The notes below the pieces were generated by a model, which worked only from the letters and a program-made list of their open reading frames with translations, was not told where the DNA came from and did not search any database. The translations under genes and the position numbers were made by a program. A stretch of DNA of 32,572 nt, taken from JAAGZL01 sp050290785. GTDB lineage: Bacteria > Pseudomonadota > Gammaproteobacteria > Chromatiales > Chromatiaceae. The stretch covers positions 1 through 32,572 of the forward strand of contig JBNKIR010000006.1 in NCBI GenBank assembly GCA_050290785.1. Direction: 5' to 3'. Numbering within the stretch: the first letter of the stretch is position 1; each line of letters begins with the position of its first letter. Below are positions 23,793 through 31,309 of the stretch, piece after piece.

Positions 23793-23974
23793 CGCCTTTA
23801 CACAACTCCACACCATAAATCAGAAACAATGCATTTCTGGATCTCTATAACAAATAGCAATTAATGCGGGCATCCATTTGGTGTTGTGCTATTAATTAAT
23901 ATTAAGGCCAGAACAAAGAAGAGATGAGATCAGTATCCGGGAGCCGTTCCCAGGTATTGCGACGAGGAGGAATC

Positions 23975-24457
23975 ATGGAAAAAGCTATTGAGATCTTTAA
24001 AAACGCCCTGGAACTCGAAGTGCAGGCAGAACTGTTCTATGACAAGGCGGCGGAACTTACCAATGACGACGAATCACGCATGGTATTCCTGGAGCTGTCC
24101 GACATGGAAGACGGGCATGCGCACCATATAGTTACGCGCTTCAAGGATACGGAATTTGGCACGCTGTTTGATGCGGACAAGTGGCTGGAAGAGGTGGAAC
24201 ACGAAGACAACAAGATTCTTGATGTAGTGGCCATAGACGTTATCGCCCAAGGGGATATGAAGGCGATCCTCCGGCACGCCATAAAGATGGAGGAGGATGC
24301 CAGAGATAATTACAGGCGTTTAGCCGAGAGGTTCAGCGATCCTGACGACGTGGCCTACTGTACAGACCTGGCGGAAGAAGAGCAGAAGCATGTCAACTCC
24401 CTGTTGCAGCTGCTACGTTCGATCGACATGGATCCTGAGGACAGACCGGAACTATAA
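23975..24457 (+). CDS. Rubrerythrin-like ferritin-fold diiron protein
   Basis: A 160-residue four-helix protein. Candidate diiron ligands are E19 (ELEVQAELFYDKAA), E45-x-x-H48 (MEDGHAHH), E106/E107 (MEEDARDNYRRLAE) and E136-x-x-H139 (EEEQKHV), the pattern of the rubrerythrin family. The C-terminal rubredoxin domain is absent, so it is the short form. Such proteins are linked to peroxide detoxification or iron handling; the specific reaction cannot be told. The ATG at 23975 is chosen because GAGGAGG lies five bases upstream. Longer readings add unrelated residues. It converges with the HPP gene, 8 bp away. Monocistronic. Confidence 0.9.
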   Translation: MEKAIEIFKNALELEVQAELFYDKAAELTNDDESRMVFLELSDMEDGHAHHIVTRFKDTEFGTLFDADKWLEEVEHEDNKILDVVAIDVIAQGDMKAILRHAIKMEEDARDNYRRLAERFSDPDDVAYCTDLAEEEQKHVNSLLQLLRSIDMDPEDRPEL

Positions 24458-24465
24458 AGCTGTCA

Positions 24466-25416
24466 TCAACGCAACATCCGGCGCCATGAGCTCTTGGTGC
24501 GCCTAACCTCATACATGGACCACAGCGCCAGATCCGCGCGCGTCACCTCTCCTGTCTCGCGTTTTCTCCTGCCCGCCACCACCTTATAGCCGACGCTATC
24601 CAGCATGGTGTCGTCCACACTCTTAATAGAGGTCACTTCACGTACGGACCACTCCTGGCCGTAGCCCCCGTTACTGAGACAGACCCCTACCCTGATCTGC
24701 TCAGGCCTAAAGGCGGCACGGTGCTTATGTGCCTGGGCCAGCTCATATATCTGCATCAGATCGCTTTCGGATACATCCATCAGTGTCCCCATATCCTGCA
24801 ACGCCATGGTCAGATCATCCTGGCTGATATCCCCCTCCCGTCTCTTGGGCTTCTCCGCCTCTTCATAGGAGAACATCTCAGAAAGGGCGCGGGGATAGCG
24901 CCGCCAGTGAAACGGATAATTGAAGACAACTGCAACGGCAAGGATTACAAGGGTATTGAACAGGGCCGGCGTCAGGACAAATCCCCAGCCAAGGGCATGC
25001 ACACTCTCCCCACCCAACACCGCGAACATGGCCGTGGCGCCGCCGGGCGGATGCAGACAGCGGGCATAGTGCATGACCACAATGGCCAGGGCCACGGCCG
25101 TTCCGGCTGCGATGGTGGTATCGGGTATGGTATTGGCTACCGCGACCCCGACCAGTGCGGAAATGGTGTGTCCACCGACCAAGGGCCAGGGTTGGGACAG
25201 TGGACCATGGGGCACGGCGAACAACAGCACGGCGGAGGAACCGATGGAACCCATGATCAACGCCGTAGCATAGCCGTCCAGCCACCAGCTGGACACATAG
25301 GCCACGCCAAGGATACCGCAGAGCCCGCCCAGACCGGAGACAAAGCGTTCACTATGGGAAACAGATGCATCTGTTAAGCCAAGGTATTTTTTAAAAAAGT
25401 TAAAAAAGTCCACCAT
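24466..25416 (-). CDS. HPP-family integral membrane protein with extra C-terminal domain
   Basis: A 316-residue protein. The N-terminal 170 residues contain four to five hydrophobic helices (about 27-45, 50-68, 83-97, 103-119, 150-167) and the family motif HPPGGATA (122-129), with VPHGPLSQPWPLVGGH upstream. HPP proteins are inner-membrane proteins; a plant chloroplast member has been linked to nitrite transport. The cytoplasmic C-terminus (180-316) is charged and does not look like the CBS pair often attached to HPP domains. I do not recognise it. The ATG at 25416 is preferred over a GTG one codon upstream. It starts 24 bp after hypF ends, suggesting cotranscription. Confidence 0.85.
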   Translation of the reverse strand: MVDFFNFFKKYLGLTDASVSHSERFVSGLGGLCGILGVAYVSSWWLDGYATALIMGSIGSSAVLLFAVPHGPLSQPWPLVGGHTISALVGVAVANTIPDTTIAAGTAVALAIVVMHYARCLHPPGGATAMFAVLGGESVHALGWGFVLTPALFNTLVILAVAVVFNYPFHWRRYPRALSEMFSYEEAEKPKRREGDISQDDLTMALQDMGTLMDVSESDLMQIYELAQAHKHRAAFRPEQIRVGVCLSNGGYGQEWSVREVTSIKSVDDTMLDSVGYKVVAGRRKRETGEVTRADLALWSMYEVRRTKSSWRRMLR

Positions 25417-25440
25417 CACACCTTTGTATAAACTTCATTA

Positions 25441-27759
25441 TTATTGGTACATCATTTCTGACGCCGCAGCAACAACCACCTGCCCCAGGGATATGCCGCC
25501 ATCATTGGCCGGCAACATCCGTGGCGACAGCACATCCAGACCCTGCCTGAGCAACAACCTGCTGGCGCGCTCCAGCAACAAACGATTCTGAAATACGCCG
25601 CCACTAAGCACCACGGTCCTAGTATCATGCTGCCCGCATAAAGCTGCTGTCGTCTGGGACACGGCCGCCGCCACAGTGTGATGAAAGCGGGCTGCGATGA
25701 CTGCGGGCTCTATCTTATCCCTTAGATCTTTGAGAAGTCCTCTCCATAGCGGGGCCCAGCCAAGACAGCCGTTCTCTATCTCAAATCCATAGGCATCATC
25801 CGATTGCCCCGGAAAATGCCGCGCTGCCAGCGCCTCCAGCTCAATCGCCGCCTGCCCTTCATAATCCGCAGCATCCCGACACACCCCCAGCGCAGCCGCC
25901 ACCGCATCGAACAGGCGTCCGGCCGACGAGGCCATGGGACTGTTCAGCCCCTTCTCCACCATAGTCATTAGATTAGACACAGGCTTACCCTTAAGATAAT
26001 CGATGATCTCCAGGCCGGAATACTCCTCGCACACCTGCTCCCAACCCAGACCTGTCATTAGATGGGCAAAGGTATTACGCCAGGGTTCATGTATTGCCTT
26101 GGCTCCTCCGAGCATGGTTACTGGCTGGAAATGGGCGACTCGCTCAAATCCGGCGTAATCGGCCAGAAGAAACTCTCCGCCCCAGATGGAGCCGTCCTCG
26201 CCATATCCCAGCCCATCCAGGGCCACCCCCAGGACCTTGCCCGAATCCGGCGCCAGACCATGTTCGGCCATACAGGCGGCGATATGGGCGTGGTGATGTT
26301 GCACCTCGATCAAGCGCAGACCCTGTTCCGTTGCCAGAGAACGGCCCAGTTTCGTAGAGAGGTAGTCAGGATGACTATCAACTACGATGGCCTGAGGATC
26401 AAAGTCGAACAATCGACGATAGAGCTGTAGATTGTGTTGGTAGTCCCGATAGGTAGCCGCGTCCTCCAGATCACCCATGTGCTGCGACACCACGGCCCGC
26501 CCATCTTGCAATAGACTAAAGGTGTTTTTGAGTTCCCCCCCCATGGCCAGGATATTCGCGCCAGCGACAAATTCATCAGGAAGCAGAATGGATTGAGGCG
26601 CATAGCCACGTGCGCGTCGCAGAAATCCGGGGATGCCGTCGGTCATCCGCACCACCGAATCATCCAGACGATTCAGGATGGCGCGGTCATGCAGCAGATA
26701 GTAATCGGCGATGGCATCAAGACGATCATGGGCATCTGTGTTACCGATCACCTGCGGCTCATCACTGCGGTTGCCGGAGGTAAGAACGATTGGCTCATGC
26801 AACTCCAACATCAGCAGATGATGCAGCGGGGTATAAGGCAGCATAAACCCCAGGGTGTCCTGACCCGGCGCGACGCCGCTAGCCAACCGTTCGCCCGCCG
26901 CCTGCAACACCACGATGGGTGCTGCCCGATGTCGCAACATGGCTGCCTCTTGCTCACCCATCTCGGCATGGCGCGCCACCATATCTATATCTTTCGCCAT
27001 CAGGGCGAATGGTTTGTGATAACGCTGCTTGCGCCGGCGTAGGGTATTTACCGCCAATTCGCTGGATGCAGCGCAGGCCAGGTGGATGCCGCCTATGCCT
27101 TTAATAGCTACAATCCTGCCAGCACGAATCAGCTCAGCTGCGAGTTGGATTGTGTCCTTGCCATCGATATCAGCCAGGCGCTTACCCGCATTATCCTCCA
27201 GCCACAGTTGGGGACCGCAATCGGCACAGGCGTTGGGCTGGGCATGGAAGCGCCGGTCGCTCGGCTCCTCGTACTCCCGCCGACACTCATCACACATGGT
27301 AAACGCAGCCATGCTGGTGTTGGCGCGATCATAGGGGATAGCCGAGATGATAGAGAGCCGGGGACCGCAGTGGGTACAGTTGGTAAAGGCATAGCGAAAG
27401 CGGCGGTTTGCCGGGTCCAGCACCTCACGCAGACACTCCGGACAGGTCGCCGCATCTGCGCTCACGGTAGTGCGCACCTCCCCTTCCCGGCTCAGGACGA
27501 TCTGGAAGTCGTTGGGTGCTGTTTCATCCAGGGGTGTCCTGATGATCTGCTCCACCCGCGCCAGCGGAGGCTGCTCCGTTCCAATACGCGAGACAAGCTC
27601 ATCTAATGCGTCACTACTACCCCAGGCCTGGATAACCACCCCCTCGGCATCATTCCACACCCGACCCACGATGCCGCACGCATTAGCCAGACGCCAGACC
27701 GTAGGACGAAAGCCCACGCCCTGTACTGTGCCGGTTATGCGGATGTTTTCTGCGATCAC
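25441..27759 (-). CDS. hypF: Carbamoyltransferase HypF, [NiFe]-hydrogenase maturation
   Basis: A 772-residue enzyme that activates carbamoyl phosphate and transfers the carbamoyl group to the C-terminal Cys of HypE, for the active-site CN ligands. Domains: acylphosphatase (1-90, TVQGVGFRPTVWRLA), two zinc fingers (C106/C109/C128/C131 and C156/C159/C178/C181), a YrdC-like domain (about 205-385, KGIGGIHLACAA), and a Kae1-like carbamoyltransferase domain (VQHHHAHIAACMAEH, GVALDGLGYGEDG, LSGGVFQNRLL, and NDGGISLGQ at the end). Complete. The start is a GTG at 27759; an ATG slightly upstream is out of frame. It is separated from hypE by about 3.5 kb of unrelated genes, with the HPP gene immediately downstream. 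Confidence 0.97.
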   Translation of the reverse strand: MIAENIRITGTVQGVGFRPTVWRLANACGIVGRVWNDAEGVVIQAWGSSDALDELVSRIGTEQPPLARVEQIIRTPLDETAPNDFQIVLSREGEVRTTVSADAATCPECLREVLDPANRRFRYAFTNCTHCGPRLSIISAIPYDRANTSMAAFTMCDECRREYEEPSDRRFHAQPNACADCGPQLWLEDNAGKRLADIDGKDTIQLAAELIRAGRIVAIKGIGGIHLACAASSELAVNTLRRRKQRYHKPFALMAKDIDMVARHAEMGEQEAAMLRHRAAPIVVLQAAGERLASGVAPGQDTLGFMLPYTPLHHLLMLELHEPIVLTSGNRSDEPQVIGNTDAHDRLDAIADYYLLHDRAILNRLDDSVVRMTDGIPGFLRRARGYAPQSILLPDEFVAGANILAMGGELKNTFSLLQDGRAVVSQHMGDLEDAATYRDYQHNLQLYRRLFDFDPQAIVVDSHPDYLSTKLGRSLATEQGLRLIEVQHHHAHIAACMAEHGLAPDSGKVLGVALDGLGYGEDGSIWGGEFLLADYAGFERVAHFQPVTMLGGAKAIHEPWRNTFAHLMTGLGWEQVCEEYSGLEIIDYLKGKPVSNLMTMVEKGLNSPMASSAGRLFDAVAAALGVCRDAADYEGQAAIELEALAARHFPGQSDDAYGFEIENGCLGWAPLWRGLLKDLRDKIEPAVIAARFHHTVAAAVSQTTAALCGQHDTRTVVLSGGVFQNRLLLERASRLLLRQGLDVLSPRMLPANDGGISLGQVVVAAASEMMYQ

Positions 27760-27807
27760 GATGAACTACCCATAATGTATATATGATACATTGTAAGGAT
27801 TGTACTT

Positions 27808-27857
27808 AGTGTAAAAACCCATTTTTTATAGCAATAAATATCAGGAGTTTTTACACT
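27808..27857. repeat. 11-bp inverted repeat between hypF and the patatin gene
   Basis: AGTGTAAAAAC (27808-27818) and GTTTTTACACT (27847-27857) are perfect inverted copies 28 bp apart in the 150-bp divergent promoter region. A second short palindrome, ATGTAT with ATACAT, lies around 27777-27791 nearer hypF. These may be operators for a shared regulator or a leader hairpin. The protein is unknown. Confidence 0.55.
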
Positions 27858-27909
27858 GCTCCTACATATTGATCCAGCTAAACAAGTATGCCTTGTTTGT
27901 GAATTGTAA

Positions 27910-29241
27910 ATGTTAAAACGAATTTTGCTGTCATTGCTGTTTTTTGTGTTAACTGGGTGCGCCAGCCACGCCATTATTCGAAACCAGCCAAGCACTACCA
28001 TGCTACCGCATGCCTCCTATTCCATGATCGACATGCTGCGCAATCGTCCGCACGACGATTTGAGCATTATTATGAGCTTCTCCGGCGGCGGTACCCGCGC
28101 CTCTGCACTCTCCTACGGCGTTTTACTTGAATTACGCGATACGCTCGTCACCGTCAAAGGCAAAACCCGGCGTCTGCTGGATTATGTAAACGTAATCAGT
28201 TCGGTTTCCGGAGGCAGTTTTACCGCAGCTTATTACGGGCTTTATGGCGACAGAATATTCAAAGACTTTGAAGATAAGTTCCTGAGAGCGGACGTAGAAA
28301 GCAGTCTGGTGAATGGCCTGCTCAGCCCCGCGCGCTGGTTAGCCGGTAAAGAACGAACTGAGATGGCCGTGGAATATTATCAGGCTAAACTGTTCGGCAA
28401 CGCCACCTTCGCTGATATGCGCCGACAACACGCGCCTGTAGTACTGATTAATGCATCAGATCTGAGCACCGGCTCACGCATCTCCTTTGTACAGGAGTTT
28501 TTCAACTTCATTTGCTCAGACATCGACAGTTTTCCAGTGGCCAAGGCGGTTACCGCCTCGTCTGCCGTACCACTGGTGTTCAATCCGGTAGTAATAGAAA
28601 ACTATAAGGGCTGTGATACCAGCGAATTAAAGCAGACACTTAGCCAAGCCAAACGCAAGAATACCGATTCACAGGTGCTTCTGGCTGCACAAGACCTGAA
28701 AAAAATTATCGACCATAAGGAGAAGTACCGTTATCTGCATCTAGTCGATGGCGGTATCACAGACAATCTGGGACTACGTTCGTTTTTTGAAATCGTCGAA
28801 TTATCCGGCGGCATCAAACCGTTCATGGATACAATCGGACACAGAAAAATCAGCCACTCAGTGGTGATTGTTGTGGATGCATCCACGGACGCAGCACAGG
28901 ATATCGCCGATAAGATTGATGAACCGACGGTAGATCAGGCAGTAACCGCCATGAGTGATATTCAACTTCATCGCTACAACGCATCAACACTGGAGCTAAT
29001 GCAGGACAGCATCAGACGTTGGCACTCCCAACTATCATCCAAAGGCTGGTCCTCCAAACTCCACTTCGTCGAAGTTGGATTTAAAAAATCATTTTCGGAA
29101 GAACGGCAGAAATACTTCAACCAGATCCCAACCCGTTTTACCCTTACCGACAAACATGTCGACGCCCTGATATCCGCCGGGCGTGAATCCCTACGCAACA
29201 ATCCAGCCTTTCAGAAGTTACTACAAGATTTAAAGAAATAG
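27910..29241 (+). CDS. Patatin-like phospholipase, predicted lipoprotein
   Basis: A 443-residue predicted lipoprotein. A short hydrophobic signal ends in the lipobox LTGC, so Cys17 would be lipidated. The patatin fold follows with the oxyanion-hole motif SGGGTRASA (58-66) and nucleophile elbow SSVSGGS, catalytic Ser100 (first Gly of GxSxG replaced by Ser). DASDLSTGS-like strands follow, and the second catalytic residue is Asp280 in VDGGITDN. Ser-Asp dyad lipases of this type hydrolyse acyl lipids; the substrate is unknown. Export makes a CBASS effector role unlikely. The ATG lacks a clear Shine-Dalgarno. It is alone on the plus strand between hypF and the NYN gene. Confidence 0.9.
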   Translation: MLKRILLSLLFFVLTGCASHAIIRNQPSTTMLPHASYSMIDMLRNRPHDDLSIIMSFSGGGTRASALSYGVLLELRDTLVTVKGKTRRLLDYVNVISSVSGGSFTAAYYGLYGDRIFKDFEDKFLRADVESSLVNGLLSPARWLAGKERTEMAVEYYQAKLFGNATFADMRRQHAPVVLINASDLSTGSRISFVQEFFNFICSDIDSFPVAKAVTASSAVPLVFNPVVIENYKGCDTSELKQTLSQAKRKNTDSQVLLAAQDLKKIIDHKEKYRYLHLVDGGITDNLGLRSFFEIVELSGGIKPFMDTIGHRKISHSVVIVVDASTDAAQDIADKIDEPTVDQAVTAMSDIQLHRYNASTLELMQDSIRRWHSQLSSKGWSSKLHFVEVGFKKSFSEERQKYFNQIPTRFTLTDKHVDALISAGRESLRNNPAFQKLLQDLKK

Positions 29242-29254
29242 GGATGCTTGGTGG

Positions 29255-29341
29255 TCAATGGGTCAGATTCGATTGAACCCCTTCAACAAATCCGCGGCAA
29301 CCGATGCGGCCGCAGCTAAAAAAAGGGACGAATTTATTTTC
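29255..29341. mobile_element. Possible remnant of a dispersed (transposase-associated) repeat
   Basis: Between the patatin and NYN genes are GGGTCAGATTCGATTGAA (29260-29277) and AAAAAAAGGGACGAATTTAT (29318-29337). They resemble sequences I associate with ends of REP-associated tyrosine transposase elements in gammaproteobacteria. A GC-rich stretch with GCGGCCGC lies between them. No transposase is encoded here. The reading is from memory of similar sequences and is weak. Confidence 0.25.
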
Positions 29342-29370
29342 CCAACAATATAAATACTCGCTCTTGAACT

Positions 29371-30084
29371 CTAGTTTTTTTTCTTTCTCTTATCTTTAAC
29401 CAAATAGGAATTACCCTGCCCTCTTTTTAACTCAAACAAATCAATAGCCTTAATGAGACTGCTGAGATTTCTATAGCCGTAGTTTCTGGTATCAAACGAT
29501 GTTTTGTTGGATATATGCGATCCTACCGGACCAAGGGCAGCCCAACCATTATCATCCTCGTTTGCCTCTATCGCCTGCCTAAGCAAATTAATCAGTTTTG
29601 TATCAGATTTGATATTTTTTGATTGCTCAGAAATCTTACCATCTTGTTTTGTATCTTGATCAAGATACAAGAATCTGGAACAGGCGTTAACAAATGCAGA
29701 AGGGGTCTTACGCTCCCCGAAACCCAGGACAACCTTTCCTTCCGCCAGGGCACGGGTAACCATGGGAGTGAAATCACAGTCTGAAGATACAAAGCACATC
29801 ACATCAATGTTCTTTGTATACATCACATCCATTGCATCTATGACCAGGGCGATATCTGATGCATTCTTACCCTTGGTCAAGTCATATTGCTGTATCGGCT
29901 GTATGGCGTATTCATGTAACAGATCTTCCCATGGCTTTAATGTAGGGCTTTTCCAATTGCCATAGGCCTTTCTAATTGTAACCACCCCATATTTTGCGAC
30001 CTCACTTAGTACCTCTTCAAATTTGCTCGCCGGTGCATTATCCGCATCAATGAATAACGCTATCTTTTGACTTGTTTCGTTCAT
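29371..30084 (-). CDS. NYN-domain protein with C-terminal LOTUS/OST-HTH domain
   Basis: A 237-residue cytosolic protein. The NYN (PIN-like) nuclease domain (1-145) has the acidic residues of the fold in FIDADNAP (D13, D15), SDIALVIDAMD (D77, D83) and VSSDCDFTPM (D102, D104), and ends in the family-typical GFGERKTPSAFVNACSRFLYL. A Lys-rich linker leads to a LOTUS/OST-HTH-like domain (160-232; AALGPVGSHISNKTSFDTRNYGYRNLSSLIKA), a putative RNA-binding module. The architecture resembles bacterial LabA/DUF88 proteins. RNA cleavage is inferred. The ATG at 30084 is used because the longer reading runs into a palindromic repeat. The gene is visibly AT-richer than hypE, suggesting horizontal origin. 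Confidence 0.88.
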   Translation of the reverse strand: MNETSQKIALFIDADNAPASKFEEVLSEVAKYGVVTIRKAYGNWKSPTLKPWEDLLHEYAIQPIQQYDLTKGKNASDIALVIDAMDVMYTKNIDVMCFVSSDCDFTPMVTRALAEGKVVLGFGERKTPSAFVNACSRFLYLDQDTKQDGKISEQSKNIKSDTKLINLLRQAIEANEDDNGWAALGPVGSHISNKTSFDTRNYGYRNLSSLIKAIDLFELKRGQGNSYLVKDKRKKKN

Positions 30085-30121
30085 TTTGGCATGCGTCCCT
30101 CTGCTGTCCAACCCATTCATC

Positions 30122-30141
30122 GTTCCCGCACAGGCGGGAAC
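30122..30141. repeat. Short palindromic intergenic repeat
   Basis: GTTCCCGC-ACAG-GCGGGAAC is a perfect 8-bp stem with a 4-nt loop, flanked by CCAGTCATCATG and CCATTCATC. The form (CGT..TTCCCGC..GCGGGAA.CCAG) is a very common dispersed palindromic repeat of proteobacterial genomes. Its translation gives the spurious WVPACAG peptide that falsely lengthens the NYN gene. Confidence 0.75.
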
Positions 30142-30306
30142 CCAGTCATCATGTCCTACATACAAATCAACCTTTTAGTGGATACATGTCTTCGTTGGCA
30201 TGACGTTTTCCATTTTTAACCCCATGGAGATACAATCCATAATACTCCCCAGTTAATTATTATATGCCCAACATTTCCCAACATTAATTATTTGCGTACT
30301 ATTTTT

Positions 30307-30334
30307 ACTTGGTTAGTGCGTAGGGCAACCAAGT
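30307..30334. terminator. Hairpin just downstream of the RES toxin gene
   Basis: ACTTGGTT (30307-30314) and AACCAAGT (30327-30334) form a perfect 8-bp stem with a 12-nt loop, 6 bp past the toxin stop. On the leftward transcript an A-run rather than a U-run follows, so it may stabilise the 3' end rather than terminate intrinsically. Confidence 0.4.
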
Positions 30335-30339
30335 GATGC

Positions 30340-30816
30340 CTAAAATCCAGAAAAGGTACGTTCATTGTATAGATCAGGTGTAGATTCAATAAGTTTGATC
30401 TTGGAACAGCCGGTATGGCGCGGATTGATAACCGCAATCTTCTCTAACCCTTTCGGTACAGCAGCACTGGGAACCAGCAATGCAACCTCTTTTCCGGCAT
30501 CCAACCAGTCTCCTCCAATATCCTGGGTGGCCATAGGATAGGGAAATGCCGCCCAATCGTTTGGCAGTGATACGTCAGGCAAGACATATGTAACCAGTCT
30601 GTCAGGTAATTCATAGATACCAAGACGATAGCTGGCAGGCACCAGGCGTGGTGATGGAATGTAATTGGCCATCTCCAACAGTGCTGTGGCGGAAGAGAGG
30701 GCAAAGTACAACACCGGCTGCCCCGCCCTGTTCCAGCGTGCACCATCCCTGTAGCTTGCGCCCAACCCGGTATAGTCTTCTAAATGGGGTTCAGGGCAAA
30801 TCCTGTACATTCGCAT
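30340..30816 (-). CDS. RES-domain toxin of an Xre-RES toxin-antitoxin pair
   Basis: A 158-residue toxin. RES enzymes deplete cellular NAD+. The conserved residues are R27 in DGARWNRAG, Y37 in VLYFALS, E48 in ALLEMANY, and a Ser-containing motif further on. The C-terminal KIAVINPRHTGCSKIKLIES is also family-like. The length is normal for the family. The ATG overlaps the antitoxin stop by one base (TAATG), so the two are translationally coupled with the antitoxin first. The pair lies between hypE and the NYN gene in an accessory stretch. Confidence 0.92.
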   Translation of the reverse strand: MRMYRICPEPHLEDYTGLGASYRDGARWNRAGQPVLYFALSSATALLEMANYIPSPRLVPASYRLGIYELPDRLVTYVLPDVSLPNDWAAFPYPMATQDIGGDWLDAGKEVALLVPSAAVPKGLEKIAVINPRHTGCSKIKLIESTPDLYNERTFSGF

Positions 30817-31241
30817 TAGACAAATTCACCGTACTCGATCTTTCTAAGAATCCTGGATACCCAGTTTCTCCCTTCAAAGGTATCAAACATCTCCTCAGGC
30901 TTCTCTCCTGAAAGCGCAGGAAGCGGAGTATCTATCCAATGTTTAGCCTTTTCAATATCACCAAAGGTACTGACTGCCTGACTGTAGAGACGTAAGGTAT
31001 CCAGCATCTCTTCGCTATCCACACGATTCATCTTTTTTATTTTATAGTAGCGACTCAGGTTTGACGAAGAGGTACCAAGGATACGCACAATAAGATCTCT
31101 ATTCCCAAGCACCTCCAGTGCCATCTTCACCACCTTTCCTGGAACCCCCTCTCTTACAAAATGGATATACTCCACCTGATCGGTTAGCACATTAGCGGGC
31201 AAACCGAGTGATTTTATAAAGTCTTTTTGCTGGGAGGGCAT
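30816..31241 (-). CDS. Xre/MbcA/ParS-type antitoxin
   Basis: A 141-residue antitoxin. The N-terminal half (about 1-75) is a Xre-like helix-turn-helix region, here fairly divergent (GNRDLIVRILGTSSSNLSRYYK). The C-terminal half matches the MbcA/ParS/Xre toxin-binding domain (MLDTLRLYSQAVSTFGDIEKAKHWIDTPLPALSGEKPEEMFDTFEGRNWVSRILRKIEYGEF). It neutralises the RES enzyme and probably represses its own operon. GGAG lies eight bases before the ATG, inside a palindrome that could be the operator. It overlaps the toxin by one base. Confidence 0.93.
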   Translation of the reverse strand: MPSQQKDFIKSLGLPANVLTDQVEYIHFVREGVPGKVVKMALEVLGNRDLIVRILGTSSSNLSRYYKIKKMNRVDSEEMLDTLRLYSQAVSTFGDIEKAKHWIDTPLPALSGEKPEEMFDTFEGRNWVSRILRKIEYGEFV

Positions 31242-31245
31242 ACAA

Positions 31246-31289
31246 TATACTCCAAATCAATATGATTAGAGTATAGCGTCATATTGACG
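31246..31289. promoter_or_regulatory. Palindromic operators of the Xre-RES operon
   Basis: TATACTC (31246-31252) and GAGTATA (31269-31275) are perfect inverted copies, with AATCA-ATA-TGATT (31255-31267) nested concentrically. A further palindrome, CGTCA-TAT-TGACG, lies at 31277-31289. The first arm overlaps the antitoxin Shine-Dalgarno. Placement immediately before the antitoxin gene fits autoregulation. The DNA symmetry is seen; binding is inferred. Confidence 0.6.
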
Positions 31290-31309
31290 TTAAGACAATT
31301 GCGACACAC

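Noticed and set aside
27910..29241. CapV-like phage-defence effector
   Set aside because: The protein has a lipoprotein signal and no cyclic-nucleotide synthase neighbour, so a CBASS role is not supported.
30085..30165. Longer N-terminus for the NYN gene
   Set aside because: The extra 27 residues come from a dispersed palindromic repeat (WVPACAG-type peptide); the NYN fold begins right after the ATG at 30084.
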